A stretch of 64,000 nt of DNA from Levilactobacillus yonginensis (GTDB lineage Bacteria; Bacillota; Bacilli; Lactobacillales; Lactobacillaceae). The stretch is taken from contig NZ_RHNO01000003.1 of the NCBI RefSeq assembly GCF_003946265.1, forward strand, positions 62,001 through 126,000, in the 5' to 3' direction. Position 1 is the stretch's first letter; every line of letters starts with the position of its first letter. The translations under genes and the position numbers were made by a program. Shown piece by piece: positions 32,143 to 41,341 of this stretch. A model generated the notes under the pieces. It saw only the letters and a list, made by a program, of their open reading frames with translations. It was not told where the DNA came from and did not search any database.

Positions 32143-33060
32143 CTACCAAAAATGACGATGACGGAGCATCATGGCTACGAGACCCATGACCCCCAGCATC
32201 AACAGTACCGTGAAGACCCAGGAAATGGCATCGTTCGCAAACGGCAATTTGACGTTCATCCCGTAAAAACCGGTGACAATCGTTGGAATCGTCAGGACCA
32301 GTGACCAAATCGTTAAGAACTTCATCGTGTCGTTCAGGTTATTGTTCAAGACGTTGTTAAACGTATTCGATATCCGGTCGACAACGTCCGCCTCAATCGC
32401 CGTCATTTCAGACGTTTGCCGTGCTTCAATCACGGCGTCCGCCAAATGTTCATTGTTCTTGTCGGATAGCTGTTTTCCAAACGGCGTGCTATTTAAGTTC
32501 ACGACCATCATGGCGTTATTTCGGGTTGCACTCACGAAATACGCCAGACTCTGTTGTAAATTCGACAGGGCAATTAAGTCCTTGTTGTCTGGCGCCTTGT
32601 TCAGTTGCCGATCCAGCCGATTCTGTTCGGCGTTGATTTTACGAATCGGCGGAATAAATTGGTCAAATAGGATAAACATCCCAATCAACATAAATTCATT
32701 GGTATCCGAAATCTGCGGTAATTTTAGCCGCTCGGTCAACGTCTGGTTGACCCACTGCGTCCGCTTGGTGGTAATCGAGAAGACCTGATTACCCTTCAAT
32801 AGAAATGTTACCGGCCGTGTGATATATCGCTGTGACACCTGATCGATCACAACAGGCACGTGCAGTACGAATAATTGCGTGTTCAAATACTCATCACGGT
32901 CATAGTGGGACCGTTCGTTTTCATCGGTTACGTAGGTCAAAATCTCATCGGTCAATCCATAAGTCGTCTGCAAAGCGGTTCGGTCCTCTTCGCCTTCAAC
33001 CATGGCCATGACCCACACCAGGTCCTGTTCCCCCGTCCCAATCTTTCTCTCGACAATCAT
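32143..33060 (-). CDS. CorA-like magnesium/divalent cation channel
   Basis: 305 residues. A large cytosolic N-terminal domain is followed by two C-terminal helices. The selectivity signature Y-G-M-N (VTGFYGMNVKLPF) lies between them. It imports Mg2+ (possibly Co2+ or Ni2+) as a pentamer gated by cytosolic Mg2+. The acidic gating residues are not assigned. The C-terminal end MLRHRHFW is short and basic. Start ATG 33058-33060 with AGAGGG upstream. Monocistronic. Confidence 0.93.
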   Translation of the reverse strand: MIVERKIGTGEQDLVWVMAMVEGEEDRTALQTTYGLTDEILTYVTDENERSHYDRDEYLNTQLFVLHVPVVIDQVSQRYITRPVTFLLKGNQVFSITTKRTQWVNQTLTERLKLPQISDTNEFMLIGMFILFDQFIPPIRKINAEQNRLDRQLNKAPDNKDLIALSNLQQSLAYFVSATRNNAMMVVNLNSTPFGKQLSDKNNEHLADAVIEARQTSEMTAIEADVVDRISNTFNNVLNNNLNDTMKFLTIWSLVLTIPTIVTGFYGMNVKLPFANDAISWVFTVLLMLGVMGLVAMMLRHRHFW

Positions 33061-33174
33061 TGGGGAATCCCTCTTCTCTTATTAAACAATTGCTTTAAGT
33101 GTACCACGAGCGACAGGGAAATTCTCTAAGATTATCCGAACGGAGTAAGCAGCTTGACCAACCACCGCAACTGA

Positions 33175-33927
33175 CTAATTGTTCGACTCTAAGCTGGCCG
33201 CATACGCCGTTTCCTGCTTGATGACCCGTTGGCGTTCCTTCTCGTTATACCAGGGAGAAATCGTAAACGCCAGCACGTCATTGGCCAGGTAAACGGAACT
33301 GTTGATGAACATAGCCAACGTTGCCGACCCCTGCCGGAAGGAAATGAACCACAGCACCATTTGTGCTAAACCGGAGGCAATCCACCAAACGTATTGGTTG
33401 TTAAAACGCAGGAAGCAGATGATACCAGCCGCTAAACTAATGGCAAAACTGATAGCATCGACCCATGGTCGCGGATCATCCGTGAAAGCGCCAATGGCCC
33501 AACCTGAAAGCAGGTAGACTGCCACCGTCGAAACGATAGCGATTAGCCAACTCCGACCAGTAAACTTCCGAATTTTAGCCGCCATATTGACGTTCCAACT
33601 AGCGCTAATCAACACGGGGATATCCAAGGTCGCCACGTAGGCAATCTGCTCAAAGATACTCAAGTAGTTCTTGGCAGCGAAGCCCGTAACGATGAAACAT
33701 AACGCTGAGACGATTCCCAGAAAACCGTTAACGGACTTAGCGGCGTTAATGGCTAAGACGCAGAGTACCCCCAGTGTGGTCCCTACAAACGTAAGTAGCG
33801 TCAGTGGCGTAATGGGCGAACTAACTAAGGTCATCACCTGACACCCTAAGCTAAAGAAGAACAGGTAGTAATTCTGTTGTGACCACCCTTTGAGTTGGTG
33901 AGCTAGAAATTGAAAATAGTGTGTCAT
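33175..33927 (-). CDS. pnuC: PnuC-family nicotinamide riboside transporter
   Basis: 250 residues from ATG 33925-33927, GGGAG nine bases upstream; the frame extends upstream to 34029 but the leader shows promoter elements. Seven or so membrane helices with the PnuC core LDIPVLISASWNVNMAAKIRKFTGRSWL, plus NNQYVWWIASGLAQMVLWF (the W-x-x-W segment that stacks on the substrate). It lets vitamin B3 ribosides in for NAD synthesis. The leader holds a perfect 14-bp palindrome at 33999-34012. I tried to fit the NAD+-II (pnuC) riboswitch there and could not do so with confidence. Confidence 0.92.
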   Translation of the reverse strand: MTHYFQFLAHQLKGWSQQNYYLFFFSLGCQVMTLVSSPITPLTLLTFVGTTLGVLCVLAINAAKSVNGFLGIVSALCFIVTGFAAKNYLSIFEQIAYVATLDIPVLISASWNVNMAAKIRKFTGRSWLIAIVSTVAVYLLSGWAIGAFTDDPRPWVDAISFAISLAAGIICFLRFNNQYVWWIASGLAQMVLWFISFRQGSATLAMFINSSVYLANDVLAFTISPWYNEKERQRVIKQETAYAASLESNN

Positions 33928-33998
33928 GCTGATGATCTCCCTCGTATTTTTAATTTGCCATATCTGGTAGTTTTCTCGCCGGCTAGGTGCGATTTCAG

Positions 33999-34012
33999 CA
34001 CAATATATTGTG
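33999..34012 (-). promoter_or_regulatory. Palindromic operator candidate in the pnuC leader
   Basis: CACAATATATTGTG, a perfect 14-bp palindrome about 20-30 bases after an extended -10 (TGCTATAAT, minus strand, 34038-34043 core). A niacin-type repressor such as NiaR would be the expected binder. Confidence 0.6.
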
Positions 34013-34205
34013 GTGCCCGTTTTGAGCAACAGATTTGATTATAGCACTTTCATTTTATCCTGCGGGGCCCATTTTGTAATTTGTTTCATGCAATTCGCCC
34101 CGGATTTAAGCGATTACATCCCCGCAGATTCGGCTGTGAAACAGCATTTTCGCCAAGATAGCCATCCTCACACATCGCCTTGGTTGGGGTGAAAATGGTC
34201 AAAAC

Positions 34206-34239
34206 AAAAAGGATTAGTCGCGTACGACTAATCCTTTCA
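34206..34239 (-). terminator. Terminator of the marR gene at 34257
   Basis: AAAGGATTAGTCG and CGACTAATCCTTT, 13-bp perfect arms, T-run on the minus strand. Confidence 0.92.
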
Positions 34240-34256
34240 ACGAAATTATTTAAGTA

Positions 34257-34736
34257 TTATTCTTCAGCCTCTGCTGGATCTTCCTTGCTAGTAACGGCCG
34301 CTAACATTTGCGTCAACTGCCCCACCGTCAAGGCGCTCCCATTGCTGTCCAACTGAACACCACTCATCGTTTTAGCGGCTTCCCGCAGCGCATCTAAACA
34401 GGTGATTTCCAGTTGTTCACCACTGGGCGTCAATGACAACGGGCGAACCCGCCGGTCAGAGCTCTGATAACTTTGCACGACATAGCCTCGCCGAATCAAC
34501 TGGGAAATTCCCCGTGATACCGCGGCTCTTGAGATACCCCGACTATCCGCCACAGTAGCGGACGTAAGCTTGCCTGGGTTCTCTAAAATATGGTGCAAAA
34601 TTGCGTACTGGTCCACCGAGATCCCCATGGTCCGTTGGAAGCGCGTAGCTGCCTTTTCTAATTCTCTTTTCAACTCCATGAAAGACTCAAAGAAGCTTTC
34701 TTCATGTACGACCTTACTCTTTACCATAGTATTCAT
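34257..34736 (-). CDS. MarR family transcriptional regulator
   Basis: 159 residues. Start taken at ATG 34734-34736; the adjacent ATG 34739 and a later ATG are alternatives since the AAGG site is close. Winged helix: GISVDQYAILHHILENPGKLTSATVADSRGISRAAVSRGISQLIRRGYVVQS with wing SSDRRVRPLSLTPSG. An acidic C-terminus ends EDPAEAEE. No obviously linked target gene: neighbours are pnuC and a GH13 enzyme with their own controls. Confidence 0.9.
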   Translation of the reverse strand: MNTMVKSKVVHEESFFESFMELKRELEKAATRFQRTMGISVDQYAILHHILENPGKLTSATVADSRGISRAAVSRGISQLIRRGYVVQSYQSSDRRVRPLSLTPSGEQLEITCLDALREAAKTMSGVQLDSNGSALTVGQLTQMLAAVTSKEDPAEAEE

Positions 34737-34894
34737 CATATCCTTATCTTCACTTACTAACCCTGAATATAATTAACATGATTAGCAATACGCAAAATGG
34801 TTGACCCCATAGAAATATCTATATAATTAATAATAAAGAACAACCTTACAAAAATCAAGCACTATTCACCGATTTGTAAAAAAGTTTACGGTAT

Positions 34895-34926
34895 AAAAAA
34901 GGAACCGAAGATTTGTTCTCGGCCCC
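34895..34926 (-). terminator. Terminator of the GH13 gene
   Basis: GGCCGAGA pairs with TCTTCGGTTCC over a short loop, T-run on the minus strand. Confidence 0.75.
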
Positions 34927-34933
34927 ATACGTT

Positions 34934-36571
34934 TCATTCTAACTTTCGTAGGTGGTAGAGTCGGGCTTCCCACGGCTGAATTTGCGGCTCATCGGAGTCC
35001 GCATCCACAGCCATATTGGTCAAAATCAACTCACTGGTGTTCAGGTCAAACTCCTGTGTCGTCGCAATTTGATTGCTCATGTTGACGACTACCAACCAGT
35101 TATCGCCATTCAGAGTCCGCCGATAAACGTACAGCTGATCGTCCTGGGTATCAATCAGCTCGTAGCGTCCCGTTGTCAGGGTCGGAACGGACTTCTTCAG
35201 TCGAATCAACTGTTGGTAGAAGTTTAAAACACCATGTGGGTCGTGCCGTTCCTGTTCCACGTTTAAGCCACCCGATCCCGATCCCATATCAATCCAAGGG
35301 GTGTGGTCGGAGAAGCCACCATACTGCGCGTGCGTCCAAGACAAGGGGGTCCGTGCATTGTCCCGGCTCTTCATGGCTAAGTTATGAAGAACCGTTGACG
35401 TCGACACCCCGGCAGCCGTCTGTTGCTGGTAGAACAGGCGACTGTCCAAATCCCGGTACTGACTCGCTTGGGTGAACGCAGCGTTGGCCATCCCTAGTTC
35501 CTGTCCCTGATAAATGAAGGGAGTCCCCTTCATCAGGAAGTACCAGAGCGCCAAGGCTTTTGCGGAACGCCACTGATAGTCAGTGGCATTCCCGTAGTAT
35601 GAAACAGCACGAGGTAAATCATGATTTTCAATGAACAAGGCGTTCCAACCGATACCCTCTAGGCCAAGCTGCCACTTTGAAAGTGTCTCGCGTAACGCGG
35701 CAACTGGGAGTTTGGGTTCAGCCTTTTCCCAGAAATGCACATGATCAAATTCCAAAAGTAAGTCGAAGTATCCCGTCTGTGGGTTCAACCAGCGTTGGGC
35801 GGTCGCCATATCTATCCCGCCGGCTTCCCCAATGACAAAGGCGTTATTCCGTTGCAGCACGGGCTTTAAAGCAGAAAGGAAGGCGTCCGTTCCGGCAACA
35901 TCTCCTGTGTAACCGGTCCGTGGACGACCAACGTTGGCAAAGTCTTGCCGCTTCTTCAGATGCATGACACCATCCAGCCGAAAGCCGTCAACACCACGGT
36001 CCGCCCACCATTGAATGGTAGCGCCCATTTCTTGACGAACGGCCGGATTTTCCCAGTTCAAGTCAGGTTGCCCTTCAGCAAACGTGTGGAGGTATGCCGC
36101 CTGTGCTTCGGCGCTGTAAGTCCACGCGGAACCGCCAAAGACGGATTCCCAATTGTTAGGCGCAACACCTGGCCGGGTATCTCGCCAAATGTAGTAATCG
36201 TGGTAGGGACTGGTCGTGTCGGTCAAAGCTGCTTGGAACCAGGGATGTTGGCTGGACGTGTGATTCAGCGCCAGATCGATAACCACTTTGATACCAGCGG
36301 CGTGAAGGGCGTCAACCAAACGAGTAAAGTCGTTAATGGTCCCAAATTGGGGGGCAACGGCCCGGTAATCCGTCACGTCGTAGCCGTTATCCACGTCACC
36401 AGATGGGTAAAATGAGGACAACCAGACGAAATCAACGCCCAGTTCCACTAGGTAGTCGATTTTTGCTTGGATGCCTGCAAGGTCGCCCACCCCATCGTGG
36501 TTACTATCCAAAAAACTTTGCGGGTAAATCTGGTACCCTACCGCGTGTTGCCACCATTGTGCGTCAGCCAT
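34934..36571 (-). CDS. GH13 alpha-glucosidase (oligo-1,6-glucosidase / isomaltase type)
   Basis: 545 residues, cytosolic. It hydrolyses alpha-glucosides from the non-reducing end. The (beta/alpha)8 motifs: WWQHAVGYQIYPQSFLDSNHDGVGDLAGI, DLALNHTS, nucleophile D200 in GVDGFRLDGV, acid E249 in VIGEAGG, D319 in IENHDLPR. The motif-II residue after the nucleophile (Gly-Val) gives a slight lean to alpha-1,6 or trehalulose-like substrates, but specificity cannot be fixed. A full-consensus CRE lies upstream at 36631-36645, so it is probably catabolite repressed. Confidence 0.92.
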   Translation of the reverse strand: MADAQWWQHAVGYQIYPQSFLDSNHDGVGDLAGIQAKIDYLVELGVDFVWLSSFYPSGDVDNGYDVTDYRAVAPQFGTINDFTRLVDALHAAGIKVVIDLALNHTSSQHPWFQAALTDTTSPYHDYYIWRDTRPGVAPNNWESVFGGSAWTYSAEAQAAYLHTFAEGQPDLNWENPAVRQEMGATIQWWADRGVDGFRLDGVMHLKKRQDFANVGRPRTGYTGDVAGTDAFLSALKPVLQRNNAFVIGEAGGIDMATAQRWLNPQTGYFDLLLEFDHVHFWEKAEPKLPVAALRETLSKWQLGLEGIGWNALFIENHDLPRAVSYYGNATDYQWRSAKALALWYFLMKGTPFIYQGQELGMANAAFTQASQYRDLDSRLFYQQQTAAGVSTSTVLHNLAMKSRDNARTPLSWTHAQYGGFSDHTPWIDMGSGSGGLNVEQERHDPHGVLNFYQQLIRLKKSVPTLTTGRYELIDTQDDQLYVYRRTLNGDNWLVVVNMSNQIATTQEFDLNTSELILTNMAVDADSDEPQIQPWEARLYHLRKLE

Positions 36572-36630
36572 TCCCGTCTTCCTTTCATTGCTCGTTCTGC
36601 AACCGGTTGTCCCTCTTCATATTCGGGGAT

Positions 36631-36645
36631 TGCATTCGCTTACAA
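36631..36645 (-). promoter_or_regulatory. CcpA binding site (CRE)
   Basis: Minus strand TTGTAAGCGAATGCA fits the consensus WTGNAANCGNWNNCW at every position. It overlaps a possible -35 (TTGTAA) paired with TATGAA 18 bases on. Confidence 0.7.
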
Positions 36646-36829
36646 TTGTAACAATAATTATCTTATTTGTCGGCTGATTTAGCAAATTTATTGCTCACAA
36701 CTAATTGAGAAGTTAAATATTACGACCATTATTAATTGCGGTGAGGGCTGATAACGTGGCTACGATTGACCAAAATCACCTGACACTAAATTATTGCCAG
36801 CTCGATACATTTTGACTGAAGACTCAAAA
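36646..36829. other. Non-coding spacer
   Basis: Part of a 395-base gap between the GH13 and FAD-oxidase genes. Apart from the CRE, the promoter and the terminator at 36830, I see nothing in it. Confidence 0.4.
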
Positions 36830-36860
36830 TAGGCTAGTAGAAACTAAATCTACTAGCCTA
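36830..36860. terminator. Terminator of the FAD-oxidase gene
   Basis: 12-bp perfect arms TAGGCTAGTAGA and TCTACTAGCCTA with a 7-base loop and a TTTT on the minus strand. Confidence 0.75.
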
Positions 36861-36966
36861 CCAATTAATTCTCATAAAAGTATCGCTAATATTTACAAAA
36901 TGTTCAACGGAGAAAGCCACAGCAGATTGTCAGTATTGGTTTTCGGAACGAACTCATTTCGCAAGG

Positions 36967-38361
36967 TTAGTCAATTTTACGCTTAGGGTTCAAGAGGTTC
37001 ATTGGATCGAACAACGTTTTGACCTGATGCTGTAATACGTCGACAGTTTCACCAAGTTCAGGATTGTTCCACTGGTTCTTCAACATTCCCACGGCGTGTT
37101 CACCGGAAATAGTTCCGCCCAGTTCCAACGTCTTCCAGAAGGTTTGCCGTAAGGCCTCGATAACCACTTCAGGAACCTCGTCTTCATCCTCAGACCAAGT
37201 GAAGGTGGGGTGCACGTTTCCATCACCAGCGTGGCCGGCCGTGTAGATCTTAATCCCCAACTTTTTGCCCAATTCCTGGAGATAATCCATCATCGGCGCC
37301 AACTTAGACAGTGGCATGGCCATGTCTTCCATCAGGTGATTATTGCCGGAGAAGACGGCTGGTAGCATATCCTGCCGGAGCTTTTCCAGCGCAGCTTGTT
37401 CGTCGGGGTCGGTCGTCACCTGAACGTGTTGCCCATTGTACTTAGCCAACAAATCGTTCAAAACGCCAACGCTTTCGTCACTACTGCCATCTAACCGGAA
37501 AATCAACATGGATCCGCTATTTTCAGCGTAATGCGTGCCTTCGAAACGGTCCAGAGCAATAACCGTATTCCCATCCAGAGCCTCCAGCATTGTTGGATAA
37601 ACCCCTGACATCCGAATGGCCGAAACACCTTTAGCCAAGGCACTCATGTCATCGAAGAAGGCCACCCCCATGACAGACTTACCCAGTGGAATCGGCATTA
37701 GCTTAACTGTGACTTCGAAAACAATCCCTAAGGTCCCTTCAGAACCCACAAAGAGTTGTGTCAGGTCATACCCGAAAGCCTGTTTCAACGTCCGGCCACC
37801 AAGTTTCACGACGCGACCATCAGCTAAGACGGCCTTCAAGCCTAAAACGTTGTCCTTGGTTGCACCAAACCGGACAGTACTCATCCCACCAGCATTGGTT
37901 GAAACGTTGCCACCGATGGATGAAAATGGCTTGGAGCCTGGATCTGGCGCGTAGAATAAGCCCTCTTTACGAGCGGCCTTATCCAAATCACCATTAACGA
38001 CCCCGGGTTGAACGACAGCCACGGAATCTTCCTTGCTGAGTTCCAGAATCTGGTCCATCTTACGTGTCGACAGAATAATAGCACCATCGATTCCGTCTGA
38101 ACCAATCACCGTGCTGCTAAACGCGGTTTGTGGAATGACCGCGATGTGAAATTTTCGAGCAGCCCGTAAGACGCCTTGAATGTCTTCAACACTGGCAACT
38201 TCTACAAATGCCCGTGCCAGTCCAGTCTCTCCGCCCGAGGCATTGGGGTTGAAAGATTGCTTCTTCAACATTGCTTCATCGGTGTGAACCGTTCCGTCCT
38301 TGACCTGGTCTTGCAGGTAACTCAAAATATCTTCGTCAGAGTATGCACTAAATACTGTCAT
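36967..38361 (-). CDS. FAD-binding oxidase, GlcD / D-lactate dehydrogenase type
   Basis: 464 residues. The PCMH-type FAD domain covers about 50-230: VIPQTAFSSTVIGSDGIDGAIILSTRKMD, DPGSKPFSSIGGNVSTNAGGMSTVRFGATKDNVLGLKAV, FVGSEGTLGIV. The C-terminal cap has HAGDGNVHPTF (catalytic His region) and GTISGEHAVGMLKN, ending FDPMNLLNPKRKI. It oxidises a 2-hydroxy acid, such as D-lactate or glycolate, passing electrons to a quinone or oxygen. Monocistronic, GAAGG before ATG 38359-38361. Confidence 0.92.
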   Translation of the reverse strand: MTVFSAYSDEDILSYLQDQVKDGTVHTDEAMLKKQSFNPNASGGETGLARAFVEVASVEDIQGVLRAARKFHIAVIPQTAFSSTVIGSDGIDGAIILSTRKMDQILELSKEDSVAVVQPGVVNGDLDKAARKEGLFYAPDPGSKPFSSIGGNVSTNAGGMSTVRFGATKDNVLGLKAVLADGRVVKLGGRTLKQAFGYDLTQLFVGSEGTLGIVFEVTVKLMPIPLGKSVMGVAFFDDMSALAKGVSAIRMSGVYPTMLEALDGNTVIALDRFEGTHYAENSGSMLIFRLDGSSDESVGVLNDLLAKYNGQHVQVTTDPDEQAALEKLRQDMLPAVFSGNNHLMEDMAMPLSKLAPMMDYLQELGKKLGIKIYTAGHAGDGNVHPTFTWSEDEDEVPEVVIEALRQTFWKTLELGGTISGEHAVGMLKNQWNNPELGETVDVLQHQVKTLFDPMNLLNPKRKID

Positions 38362-38620
38362 GGTACCGGCCTTCTTTTCTCAAAATTAAGTTTGCACGAT
38401 CAGTGTAACACGTAATTTTTAAAAGTACAGGTTAAATACTTTCAACCCGTAGACTTGAACTAACAGAGCGACTATTTTATCCAGCTCTGGCTACACTGAT
38501 TTGATCTCATTGCTCATAATAAATAACATTGAAAGATACACCATCTAGGCTTCACTAACATCGATAGGACCCAACTGCTGACACAGTCACGCCAGTTCTA
38601 TAGCCACCGACCAACGACGC
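38362..38620. other. Non-coding spacer
   Basis: Promoter region of the FAD-oxidase gene on the minus strand. No gene or structured element before repeat R8. Confidence 0.4.
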
Positions 38621-38621
38621 C

Positions 38622-38716
38622 ACTGGCTGGCAGGGATGGGGCCGGCCGTGTCGAGGAGTAAGACCGCCTTTTGGCTTGCTCCGGTCCCCACAGCAGGCGC
38701 CGTTCCTGCCAGCCAG
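38622..38716 (+). repeat. Structured intergenic repeat R8 (short form: only P4 kept)
   Basis: Outer stem CTGGCTGGCAGG... with ...CCTGCCAGCCAG, 17 bp including wobbles. The junction GTGTCGAGG runs straight into P4 (GAGTAAGACC/GGCTTGCTC) and GGTCCCCACAGC. Arms P2 and P3 are absent without disturbing the rest. Confidence 0.87.
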
Positions 38717-38743
38717 AGGCGGCCCATTACATAAAAAAGGACA

Positions 38744-38780
38744 ACAAAAAAGGGCCCAAGCGCTGTCTTGGGTCCTTTCG
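38744..38780 (-). terminator. Minus-strand terminator (second, distal)
   Basis: AAAGGACCCAAG and CTTGGGCCCTTT arms, one mismatch, T-run on the minus strand. Downstream of the ABC operon. Confidence 0.8.
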
Positions 38781-38987
38781 TGAAAACTAATCGCTTATCA
38801 AATGATGTAGTTTTTTAAAGACGTATCAAATAAGCATTATTGATGCTCATGAGGTTATCATACGCTTCAATTTATCAAAGTTCAATAATTTTTATCTTAA
38901 CGAATGTATAACTATTTTGTGAAAATTCACACGAAATCGGATAAATCCTTACTTGTTAATTTATCCAATTTCCTCTGAATTTGCAAG

Positions 38988-39024
38988 GAAAAGCATCGGT
39001 CAACTCTCGCAGTAGTTGCCCGGT
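38988..39024 (-). terminator. ABC operon terminator (proximal)
   Basis: CACCGGGCAACT and AGTTGACCGATG, 12-bp arms with two wobbles or mismatches, followed by CTTTTCC on the minus strand. Confidence 0.65.
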
Positions 39025-39031
39025 GTTTCCC

Positions 39032-39691
39032 TTAGGCTAGCTCTACAAACTGTTTATTCTCTAACCGAAATTGGTGATCACACTGATTCGCGACGTCCGG
39101 CTCATGGGTCACGATAATGACACATTTTCCTTGCTCATGTGCAATCTTTTGGAACTGTTGAATGACTTCTTTAGTATTATCTTCGTCTAAATTTCCTGTC
39201 GGTTCATCGGCCACGACCAGTTTTGCATCGCAACACATCGTCCGAGCAATGGCTACCCGTTGTTGTTGACCCCCAGAGAGGTGTTGGACGTTGCGCTCAG
39301 CTAAATCAGCCCCAATGCCCAAGTCGTTTAACACCTGCCGGGCATATGCTTTATCACCAGCGTGCGCCGCGTCCGTAATGGCCATGGCTGTGAGCAAGTT
39401 ATTTAACGGCGACATATAGGTAAAGAGGTTGTAGGCCTGAAACACAATGGAAACATCGTGGCGGCGGAAGTTGGTCAAGCCAATTTGCTTAAGAGAACGA
39501 TCATTTAATTTAATGTCCCCCTCCTTGGGCTTGTCCAACCCAGCAATCAACGATAGAAACGTGGTCTTTCCTGAACCAGAATGACCAAGAATGGCGTAGG
39601 ACTGGCCAACGTCAAATTCCAGATCAATCCCCTGAAACAGCGGCTGGTCCTTATCCTGATACCAGTAACCCAAACCTTCTGTTTTTAACAT
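39032..39691 (-). CDS. ABC transporter ATP-binding protein (MacB/LolD type)
   Basis: 219 residues from ATG 39689-39691, with GGAGG seven bases upstream; an ATG two codons earlier abuts the site. Walker A GHSGSGKTT, Q-loop VFQAYNLF, signature [13 protein letters not shown], Walker B KLVVADEPTGNLD, H-loop VTHEP. The MacB/LolD subfamily pairs with FtsX-like permeases, as here (12 bp downstream of the permease gene). Substrate unknown: candidates are antimicrobial peptides or lipoproteins. Confidence 0.95.
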   Translation of the reverse strand: MLKTEGLGYWYQDKDQPLFQGIDLEFDVGQSYAILGHSGSGKTTFLSLIAGLDKPKEGDIKLNDRSLKQIGLTNFRRHDVSIVFQAYNLFTYMSPLNNLLTAMAITDAAHAGDKAYARQVLNDLGIGADLAERNVQHLSGGQQQRVAIARTMCCDAKLVVADEPTGNLDEDNTKEVIQQFQKIAHEQGKCVIIVTHEPDVANQCDHQFRLENKQFVELA

Positions 39692-39703
39692 GTGCATTCC
39701 TCC

Positions 39704-41161
39704 TTAGGAAATCAAAACTTTCTTCGGCTCTAGTCGGAGGATTCCGCCAGAAGCAATCATGATCGATAGGAACGTAATGGCTAAGCCAAAACCACCCAGT
39801 TCGGCCAGATTAACGGCGCTCACCGTCACCTCTAGTTTCGTGTCAGTTGCCTGCTTAGTTGTTTGGCTAGTGTTGCCAGGGCCACCATTGCCACCCCGCA
39901 TGCCACTACCACCGTTACCGCTAGGTTCGCCACCGCCGGGTTGACCGGTACTGCTACTCGTCGTCTGCGTGGTAGTTGCACTCTGCGAGACTAACTGGGA
40001 CCCTAGCTGATTACCGACAAACTTGCCACCAACACCGGCAATCGCCACGGCCACTACAATCACCATCAGCATTTCCGTAAAGAATTGGGCAATGACTTTC
40101 CACCGGGCTTCACCCAGAGACAGCAGCACGCCAATTTCAAAACGACGTTCCCGAATCATCAAGATGACGATCAGTGCCAGAATAATGGTTCCCGCGATAG
40201 CTACCAACCAAACGATCTTGTTGGCAAAGCCTTCTACGTTGTCCATAGATGCCTTGACCGTTTGATAGCTAGCATCATCGGTACTCAGCGAATACTTGCT
40301 AGTATTGATCAGCTTCTTACCCGCTGTCTTGACGCTGCTGACCTTAGCGGGATTGCTGACGTTAAAGGTCACAGAATCAGCCGTACCGGCGTATTTACTG
40401 CCCTTAAAGGTGTTGGCCAAGGTATATGACGTGTACATCGTGTTGGCTGGATCCGTACTCATTGGACTGGCAGCACTGGAACTTGTAGAGCTGGCCTTGT
40501 AGATACCAACGACTTTCAGTTTGACCTTATCCTTGTCGCCAGTGGCCTCCTTAACGGTAAGTGTGTCGCCGACCGTCAAATTATTCTGGCTTGCCAAGTC
40601 CTTTTCAATCACGACGTTGTTCGTATTCTTATCCGCCGCAGTAATGCCGCGGCCCTTGGTAATTTTGCTCTGCTTGTTGCTAAAAGCAGTGGTCAGGCTC
40701 GTTGCCGTAACCCCGTCGATCTGCGTATCACCTGTACTAGTCGACGATTTCATGCCACCAGGACCGCCACCGGTGCTACTGCCCATCCCCGTGCTCATGG
40801 AAACTGTATCGTAGGAACTGGCATTGACTGAGGTACTACTTGTGACATTGTAACCACTGATATTGCTAAGCTGAGCCACCTTAGCCGCATCACTCAGTTT
40901 TACTGGTGTCAGCGTCATCTTACTCGACTTACTGCTAGTCGTACGACTCTGCATTTTCTTAAAAGCTGCCTGCCGGTTTGCCGACAGCGTGACGGTCGCA
41001 CCGACGTCCGCCTTTGCTTGACTGGTCGCCTTGACCGCCGCACTCTGAATCAGTAATCCTGCCAAGACAAACATTAAGATGGCGGACGAGACTAGGATCA
41101 GTAAGACTGACCGGCCCTTCTTCGCCCACACGTTTAACCAGGCCCGTTTGAAAAAATTCAT
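39704..41161 (-). CDS. ABC transporter permease, FtsX/MacB family, with Gly/Ser-rich extracytoplasmic insert
   Basis: 485 residues from ATG 41159-41161 with GGAGG upstream. One N-terminal helix (18-44), a large extracellular MacB-like domain (45-325) very rich in Ser/Thr, then three helices (about 330-350, 370-395 and 455-475). The last FtsX domain bears RERRFEIGVLLSLGEARWKVIAQF. Between helices 3 and 4 is an unusual Gly/Ser/Thr-rich loop (about 400-440, GQPGGGEPSGN, then GMRGGNGGPGN), and a similar Gly-rich patch lies near 130. The partner ATPase follows. Confidence 0.92.
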   Translation of the reverse strand: MNFFKRAWLNVWAKKGRSVLLILVSSAILMFVLAGLLIQSAAVKATSQAKADVGATVTLSANRQAAFKKMQSRTTSSKSSKMTLTPVKLSDAAKVAQLSNISGYNVTSSTSVNASSYDTVSMSTGMGSSTGGGPGGMKSSTSTGDTQIDGVTATSLTTAFSNKQSKITKGRGITAADKNTNNVVIEKDLASQNNLTVGDTLTVKEATGDKDKVKLKVVGIYKASSTSSSAASPMSTDPANTMYTSYTLANTFKGSKYAGTADSVTFNVSNPAKVSSVKTAGKKLINTSKYSLSTDDASYQTVKASMDNVEGFANKIVWLVAIAGTIILALIVILMIRERRFEIGVLLSLGEARWKVIAQFFTEMLMVIVVAVAIAGVGGKFVGNQLGSQLVSQSATTTQTTSSSTGQPGGGEPSGNGGSGMRGGNGGPGNTSQTTKQATDTKLEVTVSAVNLAELGGFGLAITFLSIMIASGGILRLEPKKVLIS

Positions 41162-41267
41162 TGGGGTCGCCTCCATTTCATAACATGTCGTTGATTATGG
41201 CAAACCGGACTTGTCGGAAACTTAAAGTCGCGACAAACGCCGCGTAAATTAAGCAACTCACTGGCCA

Positions 41268-41304
41268 CAAAAAAACGACGAACCCCCGCGGGTCCGCCGT
41301 TTTA
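41268..41304 (-). terminator. Terminator of the AI-2E family gene
   Basis: AAAACGGCGGACCC and GGGTTCGTCGTTTT, wobble-rich stem, T-run on the minus strand. Confidence 0.8.
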
Positions 41305-41341
41305 CGTACATTTTTAACTTTATAACGTCATTAATAAATCG

